NCBI GenBank assembly: GCA_014964245.1 | Contig: JACVYH010000002.1 | Span: 6,227,501 to 6,291,500, forward strand | Source of the DNA: Nannizziopsis barbatae | Lineage: Eukaryota; Ascomycota; Eurotiomycetes; Onygenales; Nannizziopsiaceae | Direction: 5' to 3' | Length of the DNA stretch: 64,000 nt | In this document: positions 1 through 9,779 of the stretch, piece by piece | Layout: each line of letters opens with the position of its first letter | Numbering within the stretch: position 1 is the first letter of the stretch | The notes under the pieces: model-generated | Seen by the model: only the letters and a program-made list of their open reading frames with translations | Databases searched by the model: none | What the model was told of the DNA's origin: nothing | Translations under genes and position numbers: made by a program

Positions 1-1028
1 AAATAGTTAAAATTAAAGTAGTTAAATTAGAAAATAAAAAAAAAGCTAAAGCTACTTATAAAAAAGAAGTAAAATTTTAAAAAATAATTAAAAAAAATAT
101 ACATGCTTAGAAAGCTGAAGAATAGTAAGCAGCTAAGTAAGCTAAATATCTGATTATTAAAGCTTAAAAGAAAGCTGAATTAGTAGTTAAAAAAACTTAA
201 AAAAAAATAAAAAAATAAGAATGAGTAATTAGAAAAATATTTAAAATAAAAAAAAAGAAAAAATAAGTTATTGAACATGAAAATGCTTATAAGAAGAAGC
301 AAGTAAATACAGCTTTTAAAAAAAAAAAAAAAAAAATAGAAAAATAATCTTATCATGTATTTAAAAATTATATTATTTAAATTAAAATAAAATTAATTTT
401 TTAGTAATCTTTCTGAAGATATTTTATTTTTCTTAAATAAAAATTAAGTTAATTTTATTATTATTTTAGTAAAGAAGCTTAAATTACATATTTCTTGCTT
501 TAGATAAATTATTAGATAATTTTATTATTTAAGAAATTTTTTATAATAATTTATATATATTTTTTTTTTAAATTTATAATATACTTATTTTCTTATTTAA
601 ATAACTAGTTTTATTATTAAGTAATTAATTATTTTATATAATAAATTATATGAGAATTTAAAATTATTAAATGTATAAAATTATGAAATAAAATGTTATA
701 TTATTATTAGTCATGAAATTTAAATAAATAATAAAGAGAATAATTTCAGACTGAAAAAAGCATTAACTTGAAGATATTAAGAATAATCAAGAAATAACTA
801 ACTAATTATAAAGACTTAAAACTTCTAAGCTAATTTTAATTTTATTAATAAAGTATAAATCTTAATTTTCAGTTTTATTTAATATTTTTAAAAATTAACA
901 TACTGTTTATAAATAAACTTATTTTATATAAAATACTCTATAATTACTCTGTACACACATGTTTGCATGAGTGATTAGAATATTTCAGGCTTAATTTCTA
1001 GAAAACTGTTGGTTTTTCATAACTAGTT

Positions 1029-1101
1029 AATGAATAGCTAACTATACTAAAAGAGAATATCCAATCTGGTGCATAGCTAATATAATCTTTTCTGATCTGA
1101 T
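1029..1101 (+). repeat. Direct repeat, mutated copy A
   Basis: This is one of two direct repeats of about 73 bp, with its partner at 1359-1432. Both contain the core TGAATAGCTAACTA and the segment AAAAGAGAATATCC. Nearly all differences from the partner are C-to-T or G-to-A changes in this copy, the direction expected from RIP. The pair may be remains of terminal or subterminal repeats of an element. Confidence 0.7.
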
Positions 1102-1358
1102 ACACCTCTCCAGCTTCAGCAGTTTTTAGCTGTAAAGCTGTTAATAATTACATCTTTCTTAAATCTTATTAATTTAATTCTATTTCTTCAGCTGTTACTG
1201 GTTTTTATAAAATCTCAAGCTTAAAAAATTCATTTAGTAAGCAGATGTTACTAGATTCACATTAAATATGTGCTAGTAAATAATAAAAATTTAAGATAAT
1301 CATTTAATCTAGTCCTGGATCAAACATGCTACCAGTGGAAAATTCCAGGCTCATAACT

Positions 1359-1432
1359 GATGAATAGCTAACTACGCCAAAAGAGAATATCCTCTCTGGT
1401 GCGTGGCTAATATAGTCTTTTTCTGGTCTGAC
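1359..1432 (+). repeat. Direct repeat, less mutated copy B
   Basis: This is the partner of 1029-1101, about 330 bp downstream in the same orientation. It keeps C and G at most positions where copy A has T and A, so it is closer to the ancestral sequence. It lies at the edge where the AT-rich block gives way to normal composition. Confidence 0.7.
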
Positions 1433-1706
1433 ACTAGTTAACTAGTTGATTGGTCCATGTCACATGGCTGGCTGGGGCAACCAGTTTCAGGGGCTGCCCA
1501 TGCTATAAATAGTTCACTAGTCACCATCAGCAGGTCACAATTGACAGTTAGGCTTCTCTAAGGGATCTACGCGCCGTGACCGTGCCAATAAATATGCTGA
1601 CTGCCACTGTATAAAATGGAAAGCTCAGGCATTCGGATTGCAAAAGAGCCATTCGGATCACTACACTCCTCTGACTAATTGATCCCCTATAACTTACCAA
1701 TTCAAT

Positions 1707-3580
1707 ATGCTGGAGGAAATCATCCATACCGGCCCCGATATCCTCAACCGCCCGCTTCCTTCCCTAACTACCAGGAGGGACTACGTTTCTCCACTTCATC
1801 CAATACGTTTCAATGGCCCTATAGCGAGATGGGATCCCTCAAACCTGATCCGTGAATGTACTAGCGCGGCGAATATGGCGACTGGCCCGCTCTATATAAG
1901 AGTACAAGATCCTACCGGAGCTCCATCCTGGTTTGATATGGAGAATTTTCTATGTAGCAGTGAAAAATCCATATGTGGGAGATTCGCAGAAAACGCACTT
2001 TCACCCGTTACCACGGTTGCCTTTCAGAACAACATCAAAGCCCGTTTCGGTGACTTCTGGGTATGTGAAGAAGTTCAGCGAGGTACTACGGTTCCTCGGT
2101 TCGTCGCGGTCAACTGTTCCGCCTCCACTGTCGCCGAATTGAGATCGCTTCGAGAAATCCCTCTCATGAGATTTGTTGGGGAAGCGAAAACTGCTTGGAA
2201 TCATCCGCTTCGTGCCTGGTACACTATGTACTGTAACAACGCGCCAGATGAATTACGGTGTGCCCTGGGTAGGTAAATATCTTTGGGCCTTACAGAATTT
2301 TGACCTAGGCTGACTTTATAGGTCAAATCGCGGAATATATGTATGACTATAAAACGAAGTATGGCTTCCTGACGACTTATGATCATACAATCTTTCTTAA
2401 ACAAGAGATAGGGGAGAGGTCAGAGCCTTGTCTGTATCTCACCCCACCCATTCCATATAATGCATACTCAAAGTCTCCTCAAGATGGGATCATTTCAGTC
2501 CGCCAATACCTTTACTACCTTCTAAAAGTCACCATGTCATACGATTATACCTTTGACAACCCTCTTCCACGCACGAAATGGGCTGTAAGTGCTGAAGCTG
2601 AAAGTGAAAACTCATTGACAATAACACCTCAACCGCCGTTACCAAGCGAATTAACTATGAAAAAAGCAGCTAAGGCTAAAGTGCCGCTCCAGAGGGTTTC
2701 CGATGACGATCCTATGAAACTCTATAAATGGGGCAACGGTTATAGAGCATTGCTTAGGATTGATCCCCAGCACATTTGTGGTGCTCCAAACGGTCGAGGA
2801 GAAAGCGAATTAAGTATGATAAAAGCAGCTACGGCGAAAGTGCCGATTCAGAGGGTTTCCGATGTCAATCCTATCAAATTCTATAAGAGGGGCAACGGTT
2901 ATAGAGCATTGCTTAGTATTGATCCCCAGCAAATTCGTGATGCTCCAAACGATCGAGGACAGTATGTTAGGGTTTGTGGTCAAGATACACCAGTGGTAAT
3001 TATAACCGATCATGATTCCGGTGATGGAAGTGAGGTAAAGCGAGCTTCAAAGGATCCAGGACAGTATGTTAGGATTTGTGGTCAAGAAACACCAGTGAAA
3101 ATTATGGCCGAACATGATTCCAGTGGGGAAAAACGAGTTTCTGACCACAAAGGGGACCTGAATTTGACGTCTACGGAGAATCCGCGAATGTCTGAAGACG
3201 ATTGTACTAAGACACTGACCACAGCTCTACCGACTTTAGCGGAGCTGCCACCGGCAAATCAACAGCCTAGTCCAGATGTTCAGCATCCGACACTGCCACG
3301 CAACCAGCCACTCTTAAGCCGCCTCCTTTCACTCAATATCGTCGAGGTCAGCCAACGCCTAAAGGAAATCTGGTCGCTTCGCGTCGGCCGGCTCAGGGAT
3401 AAGCGGCTCATTCCTCGGCTCTCTCTGGGGGTGCACCGACAGCAGGCTCATAGACCAAATGCTGCAACCAAGGGATGGGAGGGCTCAGTGAAAGAAGAAC
3501 AAGAGAACGGGGAAAGTCAGGAGAGCGCGGAGCCTATTGCTAATGGAAAAACTAGTCGCGGAGCACTTTTTGTTTCTTGA
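1707..3580 (+). CDS. Unrecognised two-exon protein with internal tandem duplications
   Basis: Exons 1707-2268 and 2322-3580 with a 53-bp intron (GTAGGT...TTATAG) give about 606 residues. The junction codon restores a smooth reading through Gly-Gln-Ile-Ala-Glu-Tyr and a hydrophobic segment ending near TYDHTIFLKQE. I believe this pattern belongs to a fungal family expanded in Onygenales and Aspergillus, but I cannot name a function. Residues 296-399 hold two copies of a unit of about 52 residues centred on KVPxQRVSD and GNGYRALLxIDPQ. They are followed by two copies of a unit of about 28 residues beginning GQYVRxCGQ (about 400-459). The C-terminal part is low complexity and basic. No signal peptide or membrane segment is evident. 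It sits beside the RIP-like block. Confidence 0.6.
2645..3130 (+). repeat. In-frame tandem duplications inside the 1707 gene
   Basis: Two adjacent direct copies of about 155 bp (about 2645-2803 and 2804-2956) are followed by two copies of about 85 bp (about 2957-3043 and 3059-3130). All stay in frame. DNA similarity is still high, so the duplication is recent or homogenised. Confidence 0.75.
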
Positions 3581-3588
3581 AGACACTA

Positions 3589-3816
3589 CAGTACCCTGTC
3601 AAAAGTTTCCACAACCCTTAGCAAATCCTGTTCTTTATCCTTAACAGACCTTAGCAATAGTCCTCAAGATCACTTGATTAAGCTGAGGATACTCTTATGC
3701 CTAGAAGGTATTTTCAAGAGGCTATTTCGTGTAGGTTAAGGATTGGCCCAGGGACTTAGCATAAGGGTAGTCAAGGGAAATACCCAAGGGTTGTGGAAGG
3801 TTTTGACGAAGCACTG
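3589..3816. mobile_element. MITE, Tc1/mariner type, 228 bp
   Basis: The element is bounded by TA dinucleotides at 3587-3588 and 3817-3818. It begins CAGTACCCTGTCAAAAG and ends with the inverted counterpart CTTCGTCAAAACC...; both ends then share TTCCACAACCCTT. There is no coding capacity. TIRs starting CAGT flanked by TA fit non-autonomous Tc1/mariner/pogo elements. A second copy lies at 58534-58751 with matching internal sequence in opposite orientation. Confidence 0.8.
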
Positions 3817-4185
3817 TAGGCCCTCCTGGTCCGCGTGAGCTATCCTGGTGATAGTCTGATGAGACGCAATGGGATCAATATTGGGTGATATCGTGTTTAT
3901 ATGTGTTTCCTTGAAGGAGGGCTGTTGACTGTCAACTTTTTCCTCCCCAGATATAATCAGTAGCCGCTATGCCTCGCCAAAAGCCTTCACTGTCAGTGGC
4001 TGCTGCATATCTCTTTTGCTCCTCTAACGATAGAGTGAGGTTGTTTTTTGAAATGATAGCAGGCCCAGTGGCAACCGATACGATACGGCTCCACGGATGG
4101 AAAAACTCATTGGATCACCAGCAAGTCATTATCATTTCCATTCTTGGACGAATTCGGAAGGAAAACAACTTCTCGTATGGTGACC
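3817..4185. other. Intergenic, no supported gene
   Basis: A 78-codon open frame at 3969-4205 on the plus strand overlaps the 3' end of the opposite-strand membrane-protein gene. It shows no recognisable domain, so I do not call it. Confidence 0.5.
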
Positions 4186-5502
4186 TCACCGCTTGTAGCG
4201 TTTAAACAGCAACAAGGGCAGATCGTATATTGGATACAATACAAAATCAATCAACGTGTCTAATCCATCGATTAGCAATAACAGGCGATGAAAGAGCGCG
4301 GAAAATGGTGTATAAGCAAGGTAGACGAGTATGGATACCCAAAAGTCAATCCCAAGGATACGGCGCGCGTCGTTTAGCGTAGGAGGGTGCATTCGTAGAG
4401 CAACGAAGCTTGTGTCGATGAGAATGACGATTCCTGTTATGAGAGGTACCAGCTGACCAGGAGACTGAATGTTATTTGATGGACAGAGGTGATTCCAGTA
4501 TAGGGTAATCTCGACTGTGATAATCCTCCAGAGCCAGAAGACGAACAAGAACGACAGCCTTTCCTTCCCAATTTCTAAAAACCTAGTAATTAATCTAACC
4601 CTGGCAATAGCGTCCACCCTTTGTGACCCCCTGGCAGGGGTTGGGATACTGTTGCTCTCGGGCTTGTTGCTATCTGATTCACCAGTAGTCGTTTCAACGT
4701 TCACGTTATTTATCGGTATGTCGTTCGGGTTATTGGTAGGCTTTTCGCCGGGACGGTTGGAAAACCTGTCCTTTGAGCTCTCGGCATAATGTTGCCAAGC
4801 CACTCTAATTAACATGAAAACTGTCCTTACAAAAGGTATGGTTGTGATGGCATCAATGACAATCATGGCCAAAGCAAAGTGCTGAAACCAGCTGCATATT
4901 GGTACACGTGCAAAGAAGAATATCACATTGTCGGTTCCTAGTCGCGGCAAGGTCTTCACGAGGCTTCCAAAGGTCCAAAGATACGCTGCACAAGTCATGG
5001 CCTCTGTAAGAAGTAGCATTACTAGGCCAATCGTCTCTCCAGTGACGGTATGTGGGTTGAGAAGGCTCTTTTTTGCGGGCGGCAGGAAGCCCCCTACAAT
5101 TAGGAGAATCACAATAGCCTCGCTGGGACTCAAGGCGGCCTTGGCTGCAAGTATGTACCATGGAACGAGAACAGATAGGGCAATGGCCCCGGCGGCCGCT
5201 TTGAGACCTTTACCAAAATCATTCCTATCGCCGTAGAGGTTGAATACCATGCCCAAAGCTTGAAAATAGAAACCCAGGCGCACACCTAGTCCATATAGAT
5301 CTTGCGCCGCGATTTCGCTTCCGATTTGAGACTGGTTCCGCGCGGTTAGGTTGAGTAGGCCTCTTTCGTGATAGCCTGCCGGTGCCATTTTGCGAACAGT
5401 TTTCGGCTTTTCGCGAAAGAGTTGAGGTAAAGTCACTAATAGATCAACTACTTGAGCATTAGATACTGAAAATACAAGTATTTGAAATGTTTCAATAGTC
5501 AC
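4186..5502 (-). CDS. Uncharacterised multi-pass integral membrane protein
   Basis: A single open frame of 438 residues. Hydrophobic stretches recur through the N-terminal half (around AIALSVLVPWYILAA, IVILLIVGGFL, IGLVMLLLTEAM and FALAMIVIDAIT). A hydrophilic Asn/Ser-rich loop lies in the middle (about 255-300), and further segments follow near LSFLFVFWLWRIITV and LVPLITGIVILI, giving perhaps seven or more spans. This layout recalls fungal membrane proteins of unknown function; I see no transporter signature. An in-frame Met at residue 39 (5388) starts MAPAGYHERG and could be the true start, because the first 38 residues look less conserved in character. It is transcribed away from the trypsin gene. 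Confidence 0.65.
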   Translation of the reverse strand: MTIETFQILVFSVSNAQVVDLLVTLPQLFREKPKTVRKMAPAGYHERGLLNLTARNQSQIGSEIAAQDLYGLGVRLGFYFQALGMVFNLYGDRNDFGKGLKAAAGAIALSVLVPWYILAAKAALSPSEAIVILLIVGGFLPPAKKSLLNPHTVTGETIGLVMLLLTEAMTCAAYLWTFGSLVKTLPRLGTDNVIFFFARVPICSWFQHFALAMIVIDAITTIPFVRTVFMLIRVAWQHYAESSKDRFSNRPGEKPTNNPNDIPINNVNVETTTGESDSNKPESNSIPTPARGSQRVDAIARVRLITRFLEIGKERLSFLFVFWLWRIITVEITLYWNHLCPSNNIQSPGQLVPLITGIVILIDTSFVALRMHPPTLNDARRILGIDFWVSILVYLAYTPFSALFHRLLLLIDGLDTLIDFVLYPIYDLPLLLFKRYKR

Positions 5503-6638
5503 CGACCTTCATGTAGATCAGCAACAGCTGGATTAGTATTGTTGAATTCGGTATATACTCTATTCATAAACCCGAGTTAATCTGATAACACACTCGAATC
5601 GCTGGCTAAAACTCAAGCTAAGCCAAATGCCAAAGAAGCCGTTGAAGCTCGCATCATGAGATGACAAGTGAAGGAGGCATTTGATGAGGCTCTCAACCTG
5701 CTCGGGCTGTGCTCATTCAGCACCGACGGTACCTTGAGGCACAGGTGCATCACATGGAGGATGAACCCTTGAAATGAGGCTTCTGAGAAAAGTGGTGGCA
5801 GGGGTTTGGGTTAGCTCCGGGCTTATCATTGGGTAGTCCACGTGGCTTATATGGCTTAGTCAGCAAGGCCATATTTTGTATCTTGTGTAAGAACACACAC
5901 AGTCTTAAATAGAGCAATCGCTAAGTCAATCATGGAGGTTCAACATGACAATTCACGAACCTGCATCTGCAAAAAACCATTGCAGATGCCTATTCGAAGT
6001 GTTTGGCCGCAATGCAAACACCCGGGCTTGGCGTTTGTTGACAGCTGACCTAAGCAATCCGAATCAGGAAAGCGCCAAGTGCTATCTCTTGGCACATAGG
6101 ATTTGCCAAGCATCCAAACATCGCAGTTCCAACCTCAAATTCGGTCGCGATTTGCTTCTTCACTCCAATATGACACACGTTTATCAAGTTACCTCTATTA
6201 GATACCCTCAGCTAGGCTACGGTTGACGCCTGATTCTGGTGGTACGACTCTTGCCAAGGCTCCAAGCCATTTTGTTTCCCAGGCCACGTAATATATTGTG
6301 GAAACCCTTCCGTATTTTGTACGGAGATTAACTAACTCTTTTCTCCCCGGCCGGTCTGAGGAACTGAGGCAAGCAATAGCTGGGATCTAAACTGGATGCT
6401 CTGCTCCACCAAGAGGTCTCCAGCGGACGATTATGGAGCTCAGTTACTTCGAAAAACTCCTAAATGGCAATGATAAGAAGGTCGGCCCACCAGCAATGGA
6501 GCCACATCGCCGCAGCCGGCTGAAAACAAGCCTTCACATCCTTTTCCCTTGGAACTAGATATATATATATATATATCGAGTTTTCAGTAAACGTGCCCCT
6601 ACTATCAAACTCATCTACTTTCTACTTTTCTATCTCGC
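5503..6638. other. Intergenic region with a TA microsatellite
   Basis: This is the spacer between the divergent membrane-protein and trypsin genes. A 93-codon frame at 5945-6226 has no recognisable features and is not called. A run of AT dinucleotides at about 6558-6576 lies some 65 bp upstream of the trypsin start and may act as its TATA-rich promoter. Confidence 0.5.
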
Positions 6639-7560
6639 GTGGTAATTATGGCACCACTCTTCGGATCCGTAGTTTTTGGACTCCTGCTGGCTACTTCAAC
6701 AGCTGCCAGCCATCCTGCCGAATATGCAAATCGTCTGCCGAAACGTATCGTTGGGGGAACCGCGGCTACCAGTGGCCAGTTTCCCCAAATCGGGGCGCTC
6801 CTTGCAGAGGGCGACGTTGACTGTGGAGTCACATTGCTCAACGAAAATTGGGCTCTGACTGCCGCGCACTGCGTTGATTCTGGCACCGACCACCTCCAGG
6901 TTCGATTCGGATCACTGGTGAGTTAACCCGAAACCAGGTGCAGATCTTATACTGACTTCCTTTCCAGACGATTGGAAATGGTGGGAGGCTAGTCGCTCTT
7001 GCTGATGCCGTACTCCATCCCGAATGGAGGCCTGACAATATTAATAACCATGATCTTGCTCTTATACAACTGGCTGAACCGGTGCTGGAAACACCGCCGA
7101 CAATCCGTCACGCCAAGCTACCGCTACAGGGATCAGATCCCGCCGCAGGTTCAGCGGTAACAGTAGCAGGATGGTCAGCATCTGTCTTCAAATAACCGAA
7201 GCTAGACAAGCTGTTCTGACATTTCTCAATAGGGGACTTACGAAAGAACTTTCGGACGATTATCCGGCCTCATTACTTTATACCACTGTCAAAGTTGTTG
7301 AACGGAAAAAATGTGTTGCGGACTATAAACACGATACACAACCTAGAACTATTACGGACAACATGGTTTGTACAGGTGTTCCAGGAGGAGGCAAAGATGC
7401 CTGCACTCAGGATAGCGGAGGCCCGTTGGTCGATGAATCTGGAGTCCTAGTTGGTGTTGTGACAGGCGGTAAGGGATGCGGTCAGGCTAACTTCCCGGGA
7501 TTATATGTACGGGTTGGCAAGTATGTCGACTGGATTCAAAAAACCATGAATAGCGCCTAG
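6639..7560 (+). CDS. Secreted trypsin-like serine protease (S1A), altered oxyanion-hole residue
   Basis: Exons 6639-6917, 6968-7173 and 7233-7560 (introns of 50 and 59 bp) give 270 residues, normal for a fungal trypsin. A signal peptide ends near residue 20. A short propeptide leads to the activation site PKR|IVGG (Ile34). The catalytic triad is His74 (LTAAHC), Asp122 (NNHDLALIQL) and Ser223 (DSGGPLV). The S1 specificity Asp (Asp217 in KDAC) predicts cleavage after Arg or Lys. The usual GDSGGP reads QDSGGP, so the residue at chymotrypsin position 193, part of the oxyanion hole, is Gln. The protein should be extracellular. The frame is intact across both introns, so the substitution is not from a broken gene. 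Confidence 0.9.
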
Positions 7561-7859
7561 TGCCTATAAATGAGCGCTAGCCACCGGATCATAAATATCA
7601 CCGAATCGTCAAAAACCAATTTTGTATTAATCCCCCATACAACTAGTACATCCAGCACTTCTACTCTTTGCCAGTCTCTATCTACAAAACCGGAAAGATA
7701 TTTATCTATGTGGGTGCAAAACTTGTTTTGTACGAAGAACGGAGTACAAATGTGACAATTTCTTATGTCGCTACATTCACTGTTCCTTTGCCCTCGTGAT
7801 TCTAAGTGAATGAAAGCAAAGTCACATGCCTTAGTGCTGCAGGAAAGGTATATAAAGGC
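7561..7859. other. Intergenic, no gene seen
   Basis: Downstream flank of the trypsin gene. The short open frames at 7570-7755 and 7806-7994 have no recognisable content; the second runs into the mobile element. Confidence 0.5.
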
Positions 7860-7869
7860 CTTCCCTCGC
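7860..7869. repeat. Target-site duplication, left
   Basis: The sequence CTTCCCTCGC directly precedes the long-TIR element and is identical to 8549-8558. Confidence 0.8.
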
Positions 7870-8548
7870 GGGATTACAACTCCCTAGGTTGCCAGGGCTG
7901 GGTCCCCAGGTCGCCAATCTCAGTGAATTCCAGCAGATCCCAGCAGCGCCCAGTGACTTCCAGTGACTCTCAGTCACTGCTTGAGAAGAATTAGCAAGCC
8001 ACAGGCATGAAATAAATCAGGTTTTAACATAAAAAATATCAGAGCTCCCCAGATCACATTAAATTAGTTAATAATTCCAGATAATTCCAGATATTCTTAG
8101 ATGCTCTCAGATGCTCTCAGATACTCTCAGATACTTCTAAATAAATTCATATAATTTTTTTAAAAAATTAATTTTTATAAAAATTCTAGAATTTAAAATT
8201 ATTTTTAATTTATGAATTCATATATCTATTATTTATATATGTCTGGAAAGAAAAAGTAAGATGAAGATAATAAATTTGATTTATGATTACTAGATTATGA
8301 GATTTCTTAGATTACAAGATTATCTGGCAGTAGATGAGATTCTCTGAGATTTTTAATTTTACCACCTGATGAGCTGTGATATTTTTTATGTTGAAACCTA
8401 ACCTATTTCATGCCTGCGGCTTGCTAATTCTTCTCAAGCAGTGACTGAGAGCTACTGGAAGCCACTGGGCGCTGCTGGGATCTGCTGGAATTCACTGAGA
8501 TTGGCGACCTGGGGACCCAGCCCTGGCGACCTAGGGAGTTGTCAACCG
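7870..8548. mobile_element. Long-TIR non-autonomous DNA transposon with 10-bp target duplication
   Basis: About 178 bp at the left (7870-8046) is repeated inverted at the right (8371-8548) with few mismatches. Shared pieces include ACAACTCCCTAGG, GGGCTGGGTCCCCAGG and CACTGCTTGAGAAGAATT. The element is flanked by a perfect 10-bp direct repeat, CTTCCCTCGC, at 7860-7869 and 8549-8558. The centre (8050-8370) is AT-rich and non-coding. Long TIRs with a 9-11 bp target duplication fit a Mutator-like (MULE) MITE; hAT elements usually give 8 bp. Confidence 0.85.
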
Positions 8549-8558
8549 CTTCCCTCGC
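8549..8558. repeat. Target-site duplication, right
   Basis: The sequence CTTCCCTCGC directly follows the long-TIR element and is identical to 7860-7869. Confidence 0.8.
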
Positions 8559-8780
8559 CCCTTCTCCTCCTCTTCTTTTTCTTTCCCTTTTTTACTCGTA
8601 CAACTTCGTCTACAAGCTTACTTATACGCAGAACTTTGTTCCACAACATCTTACAAAATAACTACTTTACCGACTTATCAAAGATATAATAATACGCTTA
8701 CAAAATTTACAAGATACTTTAACAACGCGCCCTACATGCATATCCAGGGCCGAGCCTTCCTAGTGGAGGTGTTCTATTTT

Positions 8781-8805
8781 GAGGGAGAGACCTCTAACAA
8801 TAATT
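8781..8805 (+). repeat. 25-bp direct repeat, copy 1
   Basis: Identical over 25 bp to 9230-9254; it starts GAGGGAGAGACC. The two copies bracket the small Cys-rich gene, suggesting that gene and repeats moved as one unit or belong to a retroelement fragment. Confidence 0.8.
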
Positions 8806-9228
8806 CCGGCAGATATTCCCTCTGATCCCGGGGATCAGATTTCCGAATCTCTCCATACTGCTGTCGAGCAGTTCTCTTCTGTAAGTAGCCCATCGATGGA
8901 GAAGTATCTGCTAGTTAGCTGACTGGATTAGCTGGCCCGTTCCCCCATTGGACCTTTGGATGGAACCAGTGACACTCCGAAAGGCTCTCCGAGTAAGAGA
9001 GCGAAAATCTCTGAAGCTCACAAGCCGTGCCTGCGCTGCCTTAAGGCGGCCGCAAAGGACGAGTTCCTGGAGTGTTCTCGAGCCTCCCAATTCGGTAGAT
9101 GCACTAGGTGCATTAAAAATTCGAAAACCTGCGTGCCGATACCCTTCAAGATGTTCGGGCTATATGATGCTATTAAGGGCACTATCGACGCTAAGATAGC
9201 TGGCCGTATAGGATATCGACGAGTATAA
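8803..9228 (+). CDS. Small Cys-rich (zinc-knuckle-like) protein, 5' end uncertain
   Basis: Exon 1 (start unclear, about 8803-8880) joins exon 2 (8932-9228) across a 51-bp intron beginning GTAAGTAGCC and ending GGATTAG, in phase 0. The joined product runs through PSDPGDQISESLH and then a Ser/Lys segment. It ends in a Cys cluster (CLRCL, then CSRASQFGRC, TRCIKNSKTC) that could bind zinc. The spacing is not that of a classic Zn2Cys6 domain. I could not find a supported in-frame ATG upstream, so the model is partial. A 25-bp repeat brackets the gene, which points to a mobile or repeated gene. No function can be assigned. Confidence 0.4.
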
Positions 9229-9229
9229 T

Positions 9230-9254
9230 GAGGGAGAGACCTCTAACAATAATT
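9230..9254 (+). repeat. 25-bp direct repeat, copy 2
   Basis: Identical to 8781-8805 and placed at the stop codon of the small Cys-rich gene. Confidence 0.8.
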
Positions 9255-9779
9255 TATTCTTGAGTATTTCGCTAGTGTATACAATACACAGGAACCAAGG
9301 CCCAGGTGATATCGTGGTATTTGCAAGTGGCGAGGACGAAATTGAAAGGATTTGCGGCGGACTTCGAAAGGAGTTACAAACTTTACTGGTAATGCCATTA
9401 TAGGCTCAAATGCCAGCAGATAGCTAGGTCAAGTCATACAGCAAGTCAAGACTGCGGATATGTATTGTTTCTACAAACATTGCAGAAACAAGCTTGACAA
9501 TCGGCGGGATTGTTATATCATCGACACCGACCTCTCAAAACAGATGATATACAGTCAGCCGAATCGGGCGGGGGAATTCGGATAATTTCACGTGCCTCTG
9601 CAATGCAGCAGATGGGCACAAGAAGAATGTGATGGCCCAGGTCAACAACATGGCCGAATTGACAGTCGCCAACTTGGATTCCTTGCATTGCAAAGACAGA
9701 ACCGAACTTCCCCAGATAGCCGCCATTTGGGCAATCCAAAAACTCTGTACATCTGCAGAATTTAATTTTGATGTGCCCG

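Larger units (their letters stand above)
1..1440. repeat. AT-rich, RIP-like degenerate repeat block
   Basis: This stretch is strongly AT-rich with long A and T runs and no usable reading frame, in contrast to the balanced composition from about 1450 on. Around 100-300 the plus strand reads as Lys/Ala/Glu-type codons interrupted by many TAA and TAG triplets where CAA and CAG would fit. That is what C-to-T mutation at CpA leaves behind. The Lys/Ala-rich character resembles the C-terminal tail of pogo-type fungal transposases, but that identity is a guess. Nothing here looks like an active gene. Confidence 0.75.

Noticed and set aside
1..1440. Telomere or centromere sequence
   Set aside because: No TTAGGG/CCCTAA repeats are present; the block is AT-rich by mutation and ends in unique sequence.
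3969..4205. 78-codon plus-strand open frame
   Set aside because: It overlaps the 3' end of the opposite-strand membrane-protein gene and has no recognisable domain or codon pattern.
5945..6226. 93-codon plus-strand open frame
   Set aside because: No signal peptide, domain or splice continuation was seen; probably chance in a spacer.
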